From Pseudomonadota bacterium (lineage in GTDB: Bacteria > Pseudomonadota > Gammaproteobacteria > Eutrophobiales > Eutrophobiaceae): DNA of 64,000 bases. Below, piece after piece: positions 37,950-47,831 of the stretch. The notes below the pieces were generated by a model. It saw nothing but the letters and a program-made list of their open reading frames with translations. It searched no databases and was not told the origin of the DNA. Every line of letters starts with the position of its first letter. Position 1 is the stretch's first letter. A program made the translations under genes and the position numbers. The stretch covers positions 186,001 to 250,000 of the forward strand of contig JABFGI010000002.1 of assembly GCA_013112535.1 (NCBI GenBank). Reading direction: 5' to 3'.

Positions 37950-38264
37950 ATGAATACATCATTTGAAAAATTATTAGCTCCATTAAAAGAACTGAACGAC
38001 TTAACAGTAAAAAGCATCGAACAAATTGCTGAAATTCAGGTTAAAACCATTCAGGAAAATGCTAAAGCGAGCATCGACGCGTTTCAAGCAACAACTGAGA
38101 TAAAAGACCTGGAATCTCTACAAAGCTACCTGAAAACTCAGGCTGCTACTGCTGAGACATTGTCAAAATATGCAGTTGAAGATGCAAAAGAAGTTGCTAA
38201 CCTGGGTAACACTTATGTAGCTGACGTCAAGGAAGTTGTTGAAAAAGCAGTCCAAGCTGCTTAA
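37950..38264 (+). CDS. Phasin-family protein, copy 2
   Basis: A 104-residue phasin, a paralogue of the one at 36595. The start is the ATG at 37950 (MNTSFEKLLAPLKELND), which aligns with copy 1 and has AAGAGA upstream; a longer frame upstream would include the -10 promoter sequence and is rejected. SIEQIAEIQVKTIQENAKAS and TEIKDLESLQSYLK match copy 1 closely. It has its own promoter and terminator, so the copies are regulated as separate units with the same operator. Confidence 0.9.
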   Translation: MNTSFEKLLAPLKELNDLTVKSIEQIAEIQVKTIQENAKASIDAFQATTEIKDLESLQSYLKTQAATAETLSKYAVEDAKEVANLGNTYVADVKEVVEKAVQAA

Positions 38265-38282
38265 TACAGCATCAAACCTGTA

Positions 38283-38313
38283 AAAAAAACCGCCCTTTTT
38301 GGGCGGTTTTTTT
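38283..38313 (+). terminator. Rho-independent terminator of phasin 2
   Basis: AAAAAAACCGCCC, loop TTTTT, GGGCGGTTTTTTT: a perfect 13-bp stem with a long T-run, starting 18 bases after the phasin 2 stop. On the other strand it can also serve the convergent yqcC gene. Confidence 0.93.
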
Positions 38314-38327
38314 ATGCCTGAAAAACG

Positions 38328-38699
38328 CTAATGCCTCAAAAGACCAGCCTGAATACTTATTAATTCATCAAACGTTTTGAGCTGCTTTAATAATGTGTTT
38401 GTTGATGGATCGCCTTTATGTAAGCATTCTTCAGCATATTCAAAAATTGCGCTTTGTGCTGGCAGCGGTTTAGTTTGCTCAAGGGTATCTTTCATTCTTG
38501 GCAAAAATATCCATTGTAACCATTGTTCAAATTTAAGCGTATCCATGCAAAATGGAAATGTACTGCTCAAATCTTTCTGGTTGGGCTTGTCGTCGTCCCA
38601 CTTTCCGTGGACTCTTAAACTGGCTTCAACTTCTAATAAAACGTCGGCAATTCGGTTGGGGATATCGTGCATATGTCTAATTATACGTCGAGTTTTCAT
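38328..38699 (-). CDS. yqcC: YqcC-like (DUF446) protein
   Basis: A 123-residue all-helical protein of the YqcC family. The signature is FPFCMDTLKFEQWLQWIFLPRMKDTLEQ, a helical hairpin that places a Cys, a Trp pair and Pro near each other. The family role is not known; in other gammaproteobacteria it is often close to truC or syd. Here it stands alone next to phasin 2 and divergent from fusA2. Confidence 0.88.
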   Translation of the reverse strand: MKTRRIIRHMHDIPNRIADVLLEVEASLRVHGKWDDDKPNQKDLSSTFPFCMDTLKFEQWLQWIFLPRMKDTLEQTKPLPAQSAIFEYAEECLHKGDPSTNTLLKQLKTFDELISIQAGLLRH

Positions 38700-38824
38700 A
38701 TATCGACAGGTCGAACATTATAACGATAGGATAGTCATTTCCCTAAACCATACTCATTTTCAGCCATAACACCTTATTTTTACCTGATTTTCTAATAATT
38801 TCCCTTTAAATAAAGCCCTAAAAT

Positions 38825-38854
38825 TTCACATATTTCGCCATTCTGGTTTATACT
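38825..38854 (+). promoter_or_regulatory. Putative sigma-70 promoter of fusA2
   Basis: TTCACA (38825-38830), an 18-base spacer and TATACT (38849-38854) give a good sigma-70 match. The start would be near 38861, leaving an untranslated leader of about 130 bases before the EF-G ATG. The 292-base gap between yqcC and fusA2 holds no gene. Confidence 0.55.
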
Positions 38855-38991
38855 CCGCCCGCCAGTTTGTACGTCAATGCGGTCATCTCAGTAGAATTTC
38901 AGTAGATGTAGGTATTTGGTAGCGCTAGTTTCCAGAAACATAGTGCCGAGGCAGTAATCGATTTCAATAATTTAACTTATAGAGTAGAACA

Positions 38992-41082
38992 ATGACTGAC
39001 TTATCGAAGTATAGAAACATAGGTATCTTCGCACACGTAGATGCGGGTAAAACCACTACCTCAGAACGAATCCTGAAACTGACAGGCAAAATTCATAAAA
39101 CCGGTGAAGTACATGACGGTGAAGCGACCACTGACTTCATGGAGCAGGAACAGGAACGCGGCATTACTATCCAGTCTGCTGCAACCAGCTGTTTCTGGAA
39201 AGATTATAGAATGAACATCATCGATACCCCGGGACACGTTGACTTCACAATCGAAGTTTATCGTTCTCTTAAAGTACTCGATGGCGGTATCGGTGTTTTT
39301 TGTGGCTCAGGTGGTGTTGAGCCTCAATCTGAAACCAACTGGCGTTATGCTAATGATTCTGAAGTTTCTCGTGTTATTTTCGTCAATAAACTTGACCGAA
39401 CTGGTGCTGACTTCTACCGCGTTGTACAACAAATCGAAGACGTGCTAGGCGCGCATCCTTTAGTAATGGTTCTGCCTATTGGAATAGAAGATAACTTTAT
39501 CGGTGCTGTAGACCTTCTGACGCGTAAAGCCTGGGTATGGAATGATCCAAATGATGCCGCTGCATATGATATCGAAGAACCACCTGCTGACATGGCAGAT
39601 AAAATTGAAGAATGGCGTGAAAAGTTAATCGAAACGGCTGTTGAGCAAGACGATGACATCATGGAAAAATATCTGGAAGGCGAAGAACCTTCAATAGAAG
39701 AATTAAAAGCGTGTATCCGTAAAGGCACCATCAATTTGAGTTTCTTCCCAACCTATTGCGGTTCTGCATTCAAGAACAAATGTGTACCAATGGTACTGGA
39801 TGCGGTTGTTGATTACTTACCTGATCCAACCGAAGTTAAACCTCAACCAGAAGTAGACCTTGAAGGTAATGAAACGGGTGCTGTCGCAACAGTCGACCCT
39901 GAAGGTCCTTTCCGTGCGTTGGCATTCAAAATTATGGATGACCGTTTCGGTGCGTTGACCTTTATCCGTATTTATTCAGGCGTGCTTGAAAAAGGTACGA
40001 CAGTATTAAATACCTTTACCGGTAAAACTGAACGTATCGGTCGACTTGTAGAAATGCATGCTGATGAGCGTATCGAATTAGATAAAGCACAAGCAGGCGA
40101 TATTGTTGCGGCAATAGGTTTAAAGAATGTCCAAACCGGTCACACCTTATGTGATCCGAATAACCCTGCGACATTGGAACCCATGGTCTTCCCGGATCCG
40201 GTTATTTCGATTGCTATTGCACCAAAAGATAAAGGCGCATCAGAAAAACTGGGGGTTGCACTAGGTAAGATGATTAAAGAAGATCCCTCCTTCCGCGTTG
40301 AAACCGATGAAGATAGTGGTGAAACCATTATGAAGGGCATGGGTGAATTACACCTTGATATTAAAGTTGATATTTTAAAACGTACACATGGTGTTGAAGT
40401 TCAAGTCGGTAGCCCACAAGTAGCATACCGTGAAACGGTGACTCAGCGAATCGAAGATTCTTACACCCATAAAAAGCAATCAGGTGGTTCTGGTCAATAT
40501 GGTAAAATTGATTACATCATCGAACCCGGTGAACCAGGTAGTGGTTTTGAATTTGAATCAACGGTTACCGGCGGTAACGTGCCAAAAGAATTCTGGCCTG
40601 CGATTGAGGGTGGATTTAAATCAAGCATGGAAAAAGGTGTCTTGGCCGGTTACCCTTGCCTTGATTTCAAAGTAAACCTTTTTGATGGTGCCTTCCATGC
40701 AGTTGACTCCTCTGCTATTGCCTTTGAATTAGCAGCAAAAGCAGCATATCGTCAGAGTATGCCTAAGGCTGGACCTCAATTAATGGAACCGATTATGAAG
40801 GTCGATGTATTCACACCTGAAGATCATGTTGGTGATGTCATTGGCGACTTAAACCGTCGTCGAGGCATGATTAAATCTCAGGAAGCGGGTGCTACCGGTG
40901 TTCGTATCAAAGCAGAATGTCCACTAAGCGAGATGTTTGGCTATATTGGTTCGCTTCGTACAATGACTTCCGGTCGTGGCCAATTTTCAATGGAATTTCT
41001 ACACTACAACCCATGCCCTAAAAATGTGGCTGAAGAAGTTATTGCAGAAACCAAAGCAAGAGAAGAAGCGAAAGATAAATAA
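38992..41082 (+). CDS. fusA: Translation elongation factor G, stand-alone second type (EF-G2)
   Basis: A 696-residue translational GTPase. Domain order: G domain with [14 protein letters not shown] (P-loop), [10 protein letters not shown] (switch I), DTPGHVDF (switch II) and NKLD; domain II; domains III-V with the tip loop and the C-terminal RRGMIKSQ segment. The start [22 protein letters not shown] and [21 protein letters not shown] are typical of the second EF-G of gammaproteobacteria, not the one in the rpsL-rpsG-fusA-tuf operon. It stands alone with its own promoter and terminator, in line with a separate role (possibly elongation only or stress-related), which remains an inference. The ATG follows AGAGTAGA. 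Confidence 0.93.
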   Translation: MTDLSKYRNIGIFAHVDAGKTTTSERILKLTGKIHKTGEVHDGEATTDFMEQEQERGITIQSAATSCFWKDYRMNIIDTPGHVDFTIEVYRSLKVLDGGIGVFCGSGGVEPQSETNWRYANDSEVSRVIFVNKLDRTGADFYRVVQQIEDVLGAHPLVMVLPIGIEDNFIGAVDLLTRKAWVWNDPNDAAAYDIEEPPADMADKIEEWREKLIETAVEQDDDIMEKYLEGEEPSIEELKACIRKGTINLSFFPTYCGSAFKNKCVPMVLDAVVDYLPDPTEVKPQPEVDLEGNETGAVATVDPEGPFRALAFKIMDDRFGALTFIRIYSGVLEKGTTVLNTFTGKTERIGRLVEMHADERIELDKAQAGDIVAAIGLKNVQTGHTLCDPNNPATLEPMVFPDPVISIAIAPKDKGASEKLGVALGKMIKEDPSFRVETDEDSGETIMKGMGELHLDIKVDILKRTHGVEVQVGSPQVAYRETVTQRIEDSYTHKKQSGGSGQYGKIDYIIEPGEPGSGFEFESTVTGGNVPKEFWPAIEGGFKSSMEKGVLAGYPCLDFKVNLFDGAFHAVDSSAIAFELAAKAAYRQSMPKAGPQLMEPIMKVDVFTPEDHVGDVIGDLNRRRGMIKSQEAGATGVRIKAECPLSEMFGYIGSLRTMTSGRGQFSMEFLHYNPCPKNVAEEVIAETKAREEAKDK

Positions 41083-41102
41083 GCCTGGTTCCCTGTCCTG
41101 AT

Positions 41103-41133
41103 AAAAGCCCAGACAAAGTCTGGGCTTTTTTTT
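41103..41133 (+). terminator. Rho-independent terminator of fusA2
   Basis: AAAAGCCCAGAC, loop AAA, GTCTGGGCTTTT with a further T-run. The 12-bp perfect stem begins 20 bases after the EF-G stop codon. Confidence 0.93.
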
Positions 41134-41238
41134 GTCTGTTTTTTCATTTCTATAAATGAAGTATCAGATTTCCAGTTCCAAATATTAAGTACTTGCATCC
41201 ATTCAGACGCCAACAGTAGGCCAGATGTTGCGAGATGC

Positions 41239-41341
41239 TTACATTAATGTAAACGATAGAGCGAAGCAGGAAGCTGGAGCCGAGGACACGATTAAAGGAC
41301 TTAATCGGCAGGTTCGAGTTGTGGACAGAGACCGAGGACAC
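41239..41341. repeat. Structured intergenic element with palindrome, hairpin and direct repeat
   Basis: This lies in the 362-base gap after fusA2. It contains a 14-base palindrome TTACATTAATGTAA (41239-41252), a purine-rich block, a perfect 7-bp hairpin CGATTAA-AGGAC-TTAATCG (41289-41307), and a perfect 10-base direct repeat CCGAGGACAC at 41280-41289 and 41332-41341. GC content is visibly higher than in the flanks. No protein or tRNA is encoded. It could be a small structured RNA or a member of a dispersed intergenic repeat family. The rest of the gap (41134-41238 and 41342-41444) shows nothing recognisable. Confidence 0.45.
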
Positions 41342-41444
41342 CTTTAACAGACATTTAATTTTCAATAATTAACCCTTTTTTAGATTTCATGCGTTTAACC
41401 AGTAAGTTTTACCAATAATTCATTTGACTAACTGGAGAATAACA

Positions 41445-42905
41445 ATGAAATCACTGAGTTTAATCAAGAGAGGATACATTTTGATCATGACTACTATGGT
41501 CTTTATTTCATCAACTGCCTATGCAAGCAAAGATGAGAAACGTACCTCACTCGAAGACCAAAAGTCAGTTGCCGTCACGATTTATAATGAAAATCTGGCT
41601 TTAATAAAAGATCAACGAACAATCACCCTTGATAAAGGTTTTAATCTACTCGCGTTTCGCGGAGTCAGTGCAAAAATGCGGGCAGAAACAGCGTTACTAA
41701 GAAATCTTAACAATGCCGGACTTAATGTTATCGAACAAAACTTTGATTTCGATTTATTAACGCCACAAAAATTGCTGGAAAAATATGTTGGCAAACAAAT
41801 TCAAATCGCAACGATGAATCCGGTCACAGGTGAAGAAAAAATTGAACAAGCAACGGTATTGAGTACAAATAATGGCGTTGTTGTACAAATTGACGGCCGT
41901 ATCGAGACTAACCCGCGCGGTCGTTTTATTTATAACAAAGTCCCTGAAAATCTTCGCGACCAACCTACTCTCGTTATACAACTTAATAGTCAAACACCTA
42001 AAGCTCAGGATGTCGAACTCAGTTATCTGTCTTCCGGTTTATCCTGGAAAGCCGATTATGTTGCTGAACTAAATGCAAAAGATGACAAACTGGATTTAGT
42101 CGGTTGGGTTACACTGAACAATACCAGTGGCACGAGTTACAACAATGCCAAACTTCAACTTGTTGCAGGTGACGTGAATGTTGTTAAGAATGAATTCAAA
42201 CACCGCATGGATGGACGCGTTATGGCCGCTGCAAAAATGTCGGTTATGGAAGATGCAGCAATGGAACAGGAAAGCTTATTTGAATATCACCTTTATAGTC
42301 TAAATCGTCCTACAACAATTTCCAATAATCAATCCAAACAGGTTTCTTTATTAACAGCAACACAGGTGCCGGTAAAAAAAGAATTCTTATTGCAAGGTAA
42401 CACTTATTACTACCAGAGTAGTTATGGCAACATCGGTCAAAAAATGAAAGTGGGTGTCTATGTTGAATTTAAAAACAAGGAAAAATCTGGTCTGGGTATA
42501 CCTTTACCAAAAGGTACTGTTCGAGTTTATAAAAAAGATAAATCCGGAAATGCACAATTTATCGGTGAAGATAATATTGATCACACACCCAAGAATGAAG
42601 ATGTTCGATTAAAACTCGGTGATGTATTTGATATTACTGCTGACAAAAAACAAACTAACTTTGAAAAACGAGTTGCTATAGGCAAATATAATTATGCTTA
42701 TGAAAGTGCGTACGAAGTAAAAATTAAAAATGCAAAATCAGAACCAGTAACAGTTGTTGTTCGTGAACCTGTTCCCGGTGACTGGAAAATGCTGGAACAT
42801 AGTCACCCATTCAAAAAGGTTGCATCCGGAACGGCCGAATGGCAAATAGAAGTGCCTGCTGAAAGCAGTACAACATTAAAATATAATGTATTAGTAAGAT
42901 ATTGA
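41445..42905 (+). CDS. Exported DUF4139 protein
   Basis: A 486-residue protein from the ATG at 41445, which has GGAG 10 bases upstream; an earlier in-frame ATG lacks a ribosome site. The signal peptide spans about 1-29 (ending near STAYASK). The mature part starts QKSVAVTIYNENLALIKDQRTITLDKGFN and contains ELSYLSSGLSWKADYVAEL and the C-terminal PAESSTTLKYNVLVRY, the DUF4139 marks. The family is beta-rich and probably periplasmic; the function is not known. It is a single gene with its own hairpin terminator. Confidence 0.88.
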   Translation: MKSLSLIKRGYILIMTTMVFISSTAYASKDEKRTSLEDQKSVAVTIYNENLALIKDQRTITLDKGFNLLAFRGVSAKMRAETALLRNLNNAGLNVIEQNFDFDLLTPQKLLEKYVGKQIQIATMNPVTGEEKIEQATVLSTNNGVVVQIDGRIETNPRGRFIYNKVPENLRDQPTLVIQLNSQTPKAQDVELSYLSSGLSWKADYVAELNAKDDKLDLVGWVTLNNTSGTSYNNAKLQLVAGDVNVVKNEFKHRMDGRVMAAAKMSVMEDAAMEQESLFEYHLYSLNRPTTISNNQSKQVSLLTATQVPVKKEFLLQGNTYYYQSSYGNIGQKMKVGVYVEFKNKEKSGLGIPLPKGTVRVYKKDKSGNAQFIGEDNIDHTPKNEDVRLKLGDVFDITADKKQTNFEKRVAIGKYNYAYESAYEVKIKNAKSEPVTVVVREPVPGDWKMLEHSHPFKKVASGTAEWQIEVPAESSTTLKYNVLVRY

Positions 42906-42916
42906 GAAACTTAAAT

Positions 42917-42947
42917 TTAAAAGGCCAGGGAAATCCCGGCCTTTTAA
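42917..42947 (+). terminator. Hairpin terminator after the DUF4139 gene
   Basis: AAAAGGCC-A-GGG, loop AAAT, CCC-GGCCTTTT: an 11-bp stem with one bulged A, 13 bases after the stop codon. The T-run is short (four, then AAACTTTT). Confidence 0.75.
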
Positions 42948-43067
42948 ACTTTTATACTAAATTAAGTTGTAAATATCTGCTCTGGCCCTGTTTTTGCACT
43001 AAAATTATAACAGGTATACAAATTACAAGGAGGTCATCTTTATTACGAATTGCAGGACTTAGAAAAT

Positions 43068-43103
43068 ATGATGAATAACTATCCGGCTACGGTCTTTAAA
43101 TAA
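43068..43103 (+). CDS. Possible 11-residue leader reading frame coupled to the GGDEF gene
   Basis: ATG ATG AAT AAC ... AAA TAA gives a peptide of 11 residues, MMNNYPATVFK, whose stop codon overlaps the start of the diguanylate cyclase as TAATG. AGGA lies 10 bases upstream of the first ATG, whereas no Shine-Dalgarno site is visible before the cyclase ATG itself. The simplest reading is translational coupling through a mini-frame. A perfect AAGGAGGT also lies at 43027-43034, with no start codon at normal distance. This is a weak call without comparative data. Confidence 0.35.
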   Translation: MMNNYPATVFK

Positions 43104-44629
43104 TGAATCCGTCTTCTTCTATTAGCTGCTCTAATCACACCGAGCCAGTTAATTCATTACAAGCTGAACAAGCGCAACTACTTATATCCAATCTGCCACT
43201 ATCTGTACTTACCCATGCGTTACTCGCATTACTATTAGCAAGTGTACAATTTCAGGTTGTTCCCATCTCAAATATACATATTTGGCTGGTGCTGATAGCA
43301 ACAATATTAATCATAAGATCACTATTGGCTATTGTATGGAGATACTACAAGTCAACAGTTTCTAACAATGAACAGTATTGGTTATTTTTATTCAGACTGA
43401 CTGTTATCGCGTCGGGAACAATATGGGGTATAGGCAGTGTTATACTATCTCCAAACGAAATACTGGAACATCAAATCTTTGTTGGTTTTGTTTTAGCTGG
43501 CTTGTGTGCTGCCGCTATTTCTTCTCTATCTATTGATCGTGTTTCTACGATTGGTTTTCTGGCACCTGCTCTATTAAGTTATATGTGCTACATTATTTCT
43601 CAAGGAACCAGCATTCATTATAGTATGAGTGCAATGATATTTTTGTTTTTGTTGTTTATCCTTGCAAGTGCCAGACAATCTGGACATAGATTACAAAAAT
43701 ACTTTAATTTACGTATCAAGGCAGGTGAAGCAGAATCACGTTTTCGCTTAATACTGGAATATAGCCCGATCGCGACTCGTATCACAGATCTGGAAACGCA
43801 TCGAGTTATCTTCGCAAATCAAAGTTACATAGACTTGATAGGTACGACTAAAGATCGGGTCATTGGTATAGACCCAACCAGGTATTATGCCAATTCTGAA
43901 GATTATGCCGATATTCTTGAACGACTGGACAAAGGTGAACATATAACAAATAGACTAGTCGAATTGAATGTCAGTGATAAAACGCAAATTTTAAAATGGG
44001 CATTGGCATCTTATATACAAATCGAATATCAGGGTAAGCCAGCAGTACTGGGTTGGTTATATGACATTACTGATCGAAAAAAAATGGAAGAAGAAATACA
44101 ACATCTTGCTTACCACGATCCGCTCACCAACTTACCTAACCGTTTGTTGCTAAATGATAGAATTCATCAAGCACTCTCAATCGCCCAACGTGATAATTTC
44201 TCAGTTGCATTAATGTTCATCGATCTGGATAAATTTAAACCAATTAACGATAATTACGGACATGAAGTCGGTGATCTTTTGTTAAAAGCTGTTGCTGATC
44301 GTATTAGACAGTGCTTGCGTAAGTCAGATTCGGTAGCGCGTTTAGGTGGAGATGAATTTATAATATTACTACCTGAAGTTGAAAACGCCGAAGCCGCATT
44401 TGAAGTAGCAGAAAAAATCCATACGTCTATTAATCAACCATTTGAATTGAATGAATTACAGATTAATATTTCTTCCAGCACCGGACTTGCTCTCTATCCA
44501 GAACACGCAAATGAAGAAAATCAACTTATACAATATGCTGATGCTGCCATGTATTATGCAAAAAATAATGGCAAAGACAATGTTCAACTCTATAATTCAG
44601 GCATGAAAGAAATTGATATTGAAACTTAA
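43103..44629 (+). CDS. Membrane diguanylate cyclase with PAS domain
   Basis: A 508-residue protein. The N-terminal 195 residues hold about six transmembrane helices (an MASE-like sensor not recognised by name), followed by a PAS domain (about 213-330; RFRLILEYSPIATRITDLETHRVIFANQSYIDLIG) and a GGDEF domain (about 340-500) with the active motif RLGGDEFIILL near residue 414. LAYHDPLTNLPNRLLLNDRI starts the GGDEF domain. No EAL domain is present. The output is cyclic-di-GMP synthesis. Its start overlaps a mini reading frame (TAATG). A convergent GGDEF-EAL gene lies 130 bases downstream. Confidence 0.93.
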   Translation: MNPSSSISCSNHTEPVNSLQAEQAQLLISNLPLSVLTHALLALLLASVQFQVVPISNIHIWLVLIATILIIRSLLAIVWRYYKSTVSNNEQYWLFLFRLTVIASGTIWGIGSVILSPNEILEHQIFVGFVLAGLCAAAISSLSIDRVSTIGFLAPALLSYMCYIISQGTSIHYSMSAMIFLFLLFILASARQSGHRLQKYFNLRIKAGEAESRFRLILEYSPIATRITDLETHRVIFANQSYIDLIGTTKDRVIGIDPTRYYANSEDYADILERLDKGEHITNRLVELNVSDKTQILKWALASYIQIEYQGKPAVLGWLYDITDRKKMEEEIQHLAYHDPLTNLPNRLLLNDRIHQALSIAQRDNFSVALMFIDLDKFKPINDNYGHEVGDLLLKAVADRIRQCLRKSDSVARLGGDEFIILLPEVENAEAAFEVAEKIHTSINQPFELNELQINISSSTGLALYPEHANEENQLIQYADAAMYYAKNNGKDNVQLYNSGMKEIDIET

Positions 44630-44759
44630 GTATAACTTTTTCTTATTTATTATTAATTTATAAAAAAATAATTATCGATACTTTTAGCATATTAACAATT
44701 TATGAGTGATTTTGCTTTTTTATAATTAATATTTGGGATATTTAAATGTAAAAATAATG

Positions 44760-47672
44760 TTATGCTGATTTGCTTTTTTCACAATATTTAATATGTAAAC
44801 TTTTAACTTCTTCAATGGTCACAGGCTTACTAAAGTAATACCCCTGAAAAGCATCACAATTATGTTTTAATAAAAAATTTTGTTGATCTATAGTTTCGAC
44901 ACCTTCAGCAACTATTTTCAGATTAAAATGATGTGCCATTGAGATTATAGTCTGTACGAGAGTGGCATCGTTAATATCTTTTTCAATATCCTGAACAAAA
45001 GATTTATCTATTTTCAGTTCATTAATGGGTAATTGTTTTAAATAGCTCAATGAAGAATAACCGGTTCCGAAATCATCAAGTGAGATTTTAATATCGAGTT
45101 CACTTAATTGTTTACATTTCTGTACGGTATCTTCTATGTTGTCAATAATGACATTTTCAGTTATTTCCAGTGTTAATAATTTAGTTGGAAAATCATTATT
45201 AACAATTGCTTTTTTAATATTGAGAATAAAATCATCCTGACGAAACTGGTAGGGACTCAGGTTTATTGATAAATGCATTGGCGTTTGATTCCTGGATAAG
45301 TAATCTATTGAACTTATATCGGCCATAGCCTGATTCAAAACCCACTCACTGATAGGTATAATAAGTCCAATTTCTTCTGCAACTGGAATAAAATCCAACG
45401 GTGATATATGACCCTGAGTTGGATGTTTCCATCGTAGAAGCGCCTCTACGCCGTATAATTTATTTTCTGCAGTATATTGTGGCTGATAGCACAAATATAA
45501 TTCTCTATTTTCAAATGCATCACGTAGATCTTTTTCCATGTTTAGTCGTTTTATAACTTCGGCCTGCATACTGGGCAGAAAAAAACGGATCATATTTCGA
45601 CCATCACTCTTTGCCCGATACATTGCCGTATCAGCATGCCTGAGAACATCATCAACCGATTCATCCTTACCTTTATAAACCGAGATTCCTATACTGACAG
45701 AAATTTTCAATTCATAATGATCGATATTAAAAGGAACATTAATTGCTGATTTAATTTTTTCTGCAACTTTTTCTGCATAAGTGAAAGAGGTATCATTCGC
45801 TGCTAATCCGGATAATAAGATTACAAATTCATCTCCTCCAAAACGGGCAGCAGTATCGCCTTCCCGTAATAGACCATTAATTCGATTTGACACCTCGATC
45901 AATAAAGAATCCCCAATCGAATGACCAAGCGAATCATTAATCTTTTTAAACTGATCCAGGTCGAGAAACATAACAGCACCGTGCTTCTTTTGCCTTTTAG
46001 CGTGTATAATTTCCTGATGCAGACGATCTCTTAATAAAGCTCGATTGGGCAAGTTTGTGAGTGAATCATAATACGCCTGATGCCTGATAGTACCTTCATC
46101 TCTCTTACGTTCGGTGATATCACGCCATACGGTATATAAGATATTTTTTTCACCGACCGGAATGCTGGTCAGTAAAACTTCTACAGGGAATACTTCACCA
46201 TCAGCTCGTTTATGTTCCCATTCGAAACGATGACTTCCATTTTCATAAGCCATAGCTATCATTTCTTCAGCCTTCTCCCATGATTCTCTGCCATCAGGTT
46301 GAAGAAGCGGAGACAATTGTGAAGGGTGAGTCATTAAAAGCTCTTCCTTGCTGTTATATCGCAACATATTGACTGTCGCCTCATTGCAATCAACAAAATT
46401 ATTATTATCAATAATCAGAATGGCATCTGAAGTTTTTTCAAAAAGGACCCGGTATTTTCTTTCACTCTTTCTAAACTCTACTTCTGTTTTTTTGCGTAAT
46501 TCAATATCCCTTTTTAATTCATCATTAATTTTAATAAGTTCATTAGTTCGTTCATCGACAATTTTCTCAAGTTTTTTTGTATAACTTTCCAGTTTTTCTT
46601 CTGTTTTTGCCCGGGACTCTATTTCCTGTTCCAGTCTATTAAAAATATTAGACAAAAATCTTTGTAACTTGCCACTATACTTGTAATAGAAAAACAGGAT
46701 TAAAGCAGTAACTATGAATATGGTGGTTAACAGTATTCTTAGAAGGAAAGCTTTTTTCTCTTCCAACTCTGTAATATCAATGCTATAGATCATGTGTCCT
46801 ACGTGTTGCTGGTTTACATCGGTTATATTGAATGACGAAGAAAAATATTTGTGATCGCCGGATTGAAATATATTAGAGAAACCATTTTTTTCTGACTCAT
46901 TGATATATTGATAATTCTGCAAGACACCATTAAATTCATCATGGGTTGAGTACATTATAAATGAAGAATCAGGACTTACTGTTTCTTCAATAATTCTTTT
47001 AAATGTGGCATTTTTCTGAATATCTATATTTTTTATAAATTTCTTATCTGCTACCAGGGTAATTTGACAATTATGAATTTCAGCGACCTTATCAATTAAA
47101 TGATTTATCTCTTCACCCAGTTCGATATATCCAACAAGCTCACCATCGATCGACCAGGGTTGAACAACACGTAAAATAAAATTATTCATTACACCGTATT
47201 CCAGTCCACTGGAACCTAAACCAGTGTCATAAGCTTGTTGTATGGTATACCTGTTTATTTTATTTCCATAATGTTCAGGAAGATGAAGTTTGAGGAAGTT
47301 AACCTTATCAAGGTCATGAAAATAAAAATGAGTTATATTGTGCTCAGATTGAACATAATCAAAGATTGGTTTAGTCAGACTCAGTAATAAATCTCTATCT
47401 CTATTTTTCCATGCACGCTGAATATCATTGTTAGATTGAATTAATTCAATTAGTCCCTGTTGCAATTGCACATCTTTTTTCACAGCAATTTGAAATGTAT
47501 TTGCTATATTTTGTTTTGCACTTTCAAGAAATATAACTTCGGTAGTATTTTGTAAAAAATTAATTCCAAGAATAATCAGACTTATGATCATCAGAAAGCA
47601 AATGACAACAGGTGTCATTATTTTGCGTCGAAGTCTGGTAGACAAATTTATTTTTTTTAATTGAATTGGCAT
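44760..47672 (-). CDS. Membrane GGDEF-EAL protein with double-Cache sensor and PAS
   Basis: The start chosen is the ATG at 47672 (970 residues), which has AGGGA upstream; a TTG 30 bases earlier sits directly against a -10-like TATACT. Order: transmembrane helix (about 20-40), periplasmic double-Cache domain (about 50-310; THFYFHDLDKVNFLKLHLPEHYG), second helix (about 315-335), coiled coil, PAS (about 405-525), GGDEF (motif RFGGDEF near 610) and EAL (motif VEALLRW near 742). EAL residues LEITEN, DDFGTGYSS, LKIDKSF and VAEGVET are present. Both catalytic domains look competent. It is probably a receptor for a small periplasmic molecule. Confidence 0.92.
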   Translation of the reverse strand: MPIQLKKINLSTRLRRKIMTPVVICFLMIISLIILGINFLQNTTEVIFLESAKQNIANTFQIAVKKDVQLQQGLIELIQSNNDIQRAWKNRDRDLLLSLTKPIFDYVQSEHNITHFYFHDLDKVNFLKLHLPEHYGNKINRYTIQQAYDTGLGSSGLEYGVMNNFILRVVQPWSIDGELVGYIELGEEINHLIDKVAEIHNCQITLVADKKFIKNIDIQKNATFKRIIEETVSPDSSFIMYSTHDEFNGVLQNYQYINESEKNGFSNIFQSGDHKYFSSSFNITDVNQQHVGHMIYSIDITELEEKKAFLLRILLTTIFIVTALILFFYYKYSGKLQRFLSNIFNRLEQEIESRAKTEEKLESYTKKLEKIVDERTNELIKINDELKRDIELRKKTEVEFRKSERKYRVLFEKTSDAILIIDNNNFVDCNEATVNMLRYNSKEELLMTHPSQLSPLLQPDGRESWEKAEEMIAMAYENGSHRFEWEHKRADGEVFPVEVLLTSIPVGEKNILYTVWRDITERKRDEGTIRHQAYYDSLTNLPNRALLRDRLHQEIIHAKRQKKHGAVMFLDLDQFKKINDSLGHSIGDSLLIEVSNRINGLLREGDTAARFGGDEFVILLSGLAANDTSFTYAEKVAEKIKSAINVPFNIDHYELKISVSIGISVYKGKDESVDDVLRHADTAMYRAKSDGRNMIRFFLPSMQAEVIKRLNMEKDLRDAFENRELYLCYQPQYTAENKLYGVEALLRWKHPTQGHISPLDFIPVAEEIGLIIPISEWVLNQAMADISSIDYLSRNQTPMHLSINLSPYQFRQDDFILNIKKAIVNNDFPTKLLTLEITENVIIDNIEDTVQKCKQLSELDIKISLDDFGTGYSSLSYLKQLPINELKIDKSFVQDIEKDINDATLVQTIISMAHHFNLKIVAEGVETIDQQNFLLKHNCDAFQGYYFSKPVTIEEVKSLHIKYCEKSKSA

Positions 47673-47831
47673 TGTTCCCTGTACCAATAAACTAGACTTC
47701 AAGTATAGTAGAAATATATTCCATTATTCTAAATCTTAAGATAAACAGTTATTCCAATCTGAACTTTAGTAATCGAAATCTTATTAATTTTAAAAGTATT
47801 ACTTTAATATCTATCATTATTATAATCCAAA

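Noticed and set aside
41300-41345. tRNA-like GGTTCGAG segment after fusA2
   Set aside because: No matching T-stem, anticodon arm or acceptor stem can be formed around it.
42950-43102. c-di-GMP (GEMM) riboswitch before the GGDEF gene
   Set aside because: The conserved GEMM core and tetraloop-receptor pattern are absent; only the mini reading frame remains as leader structure.
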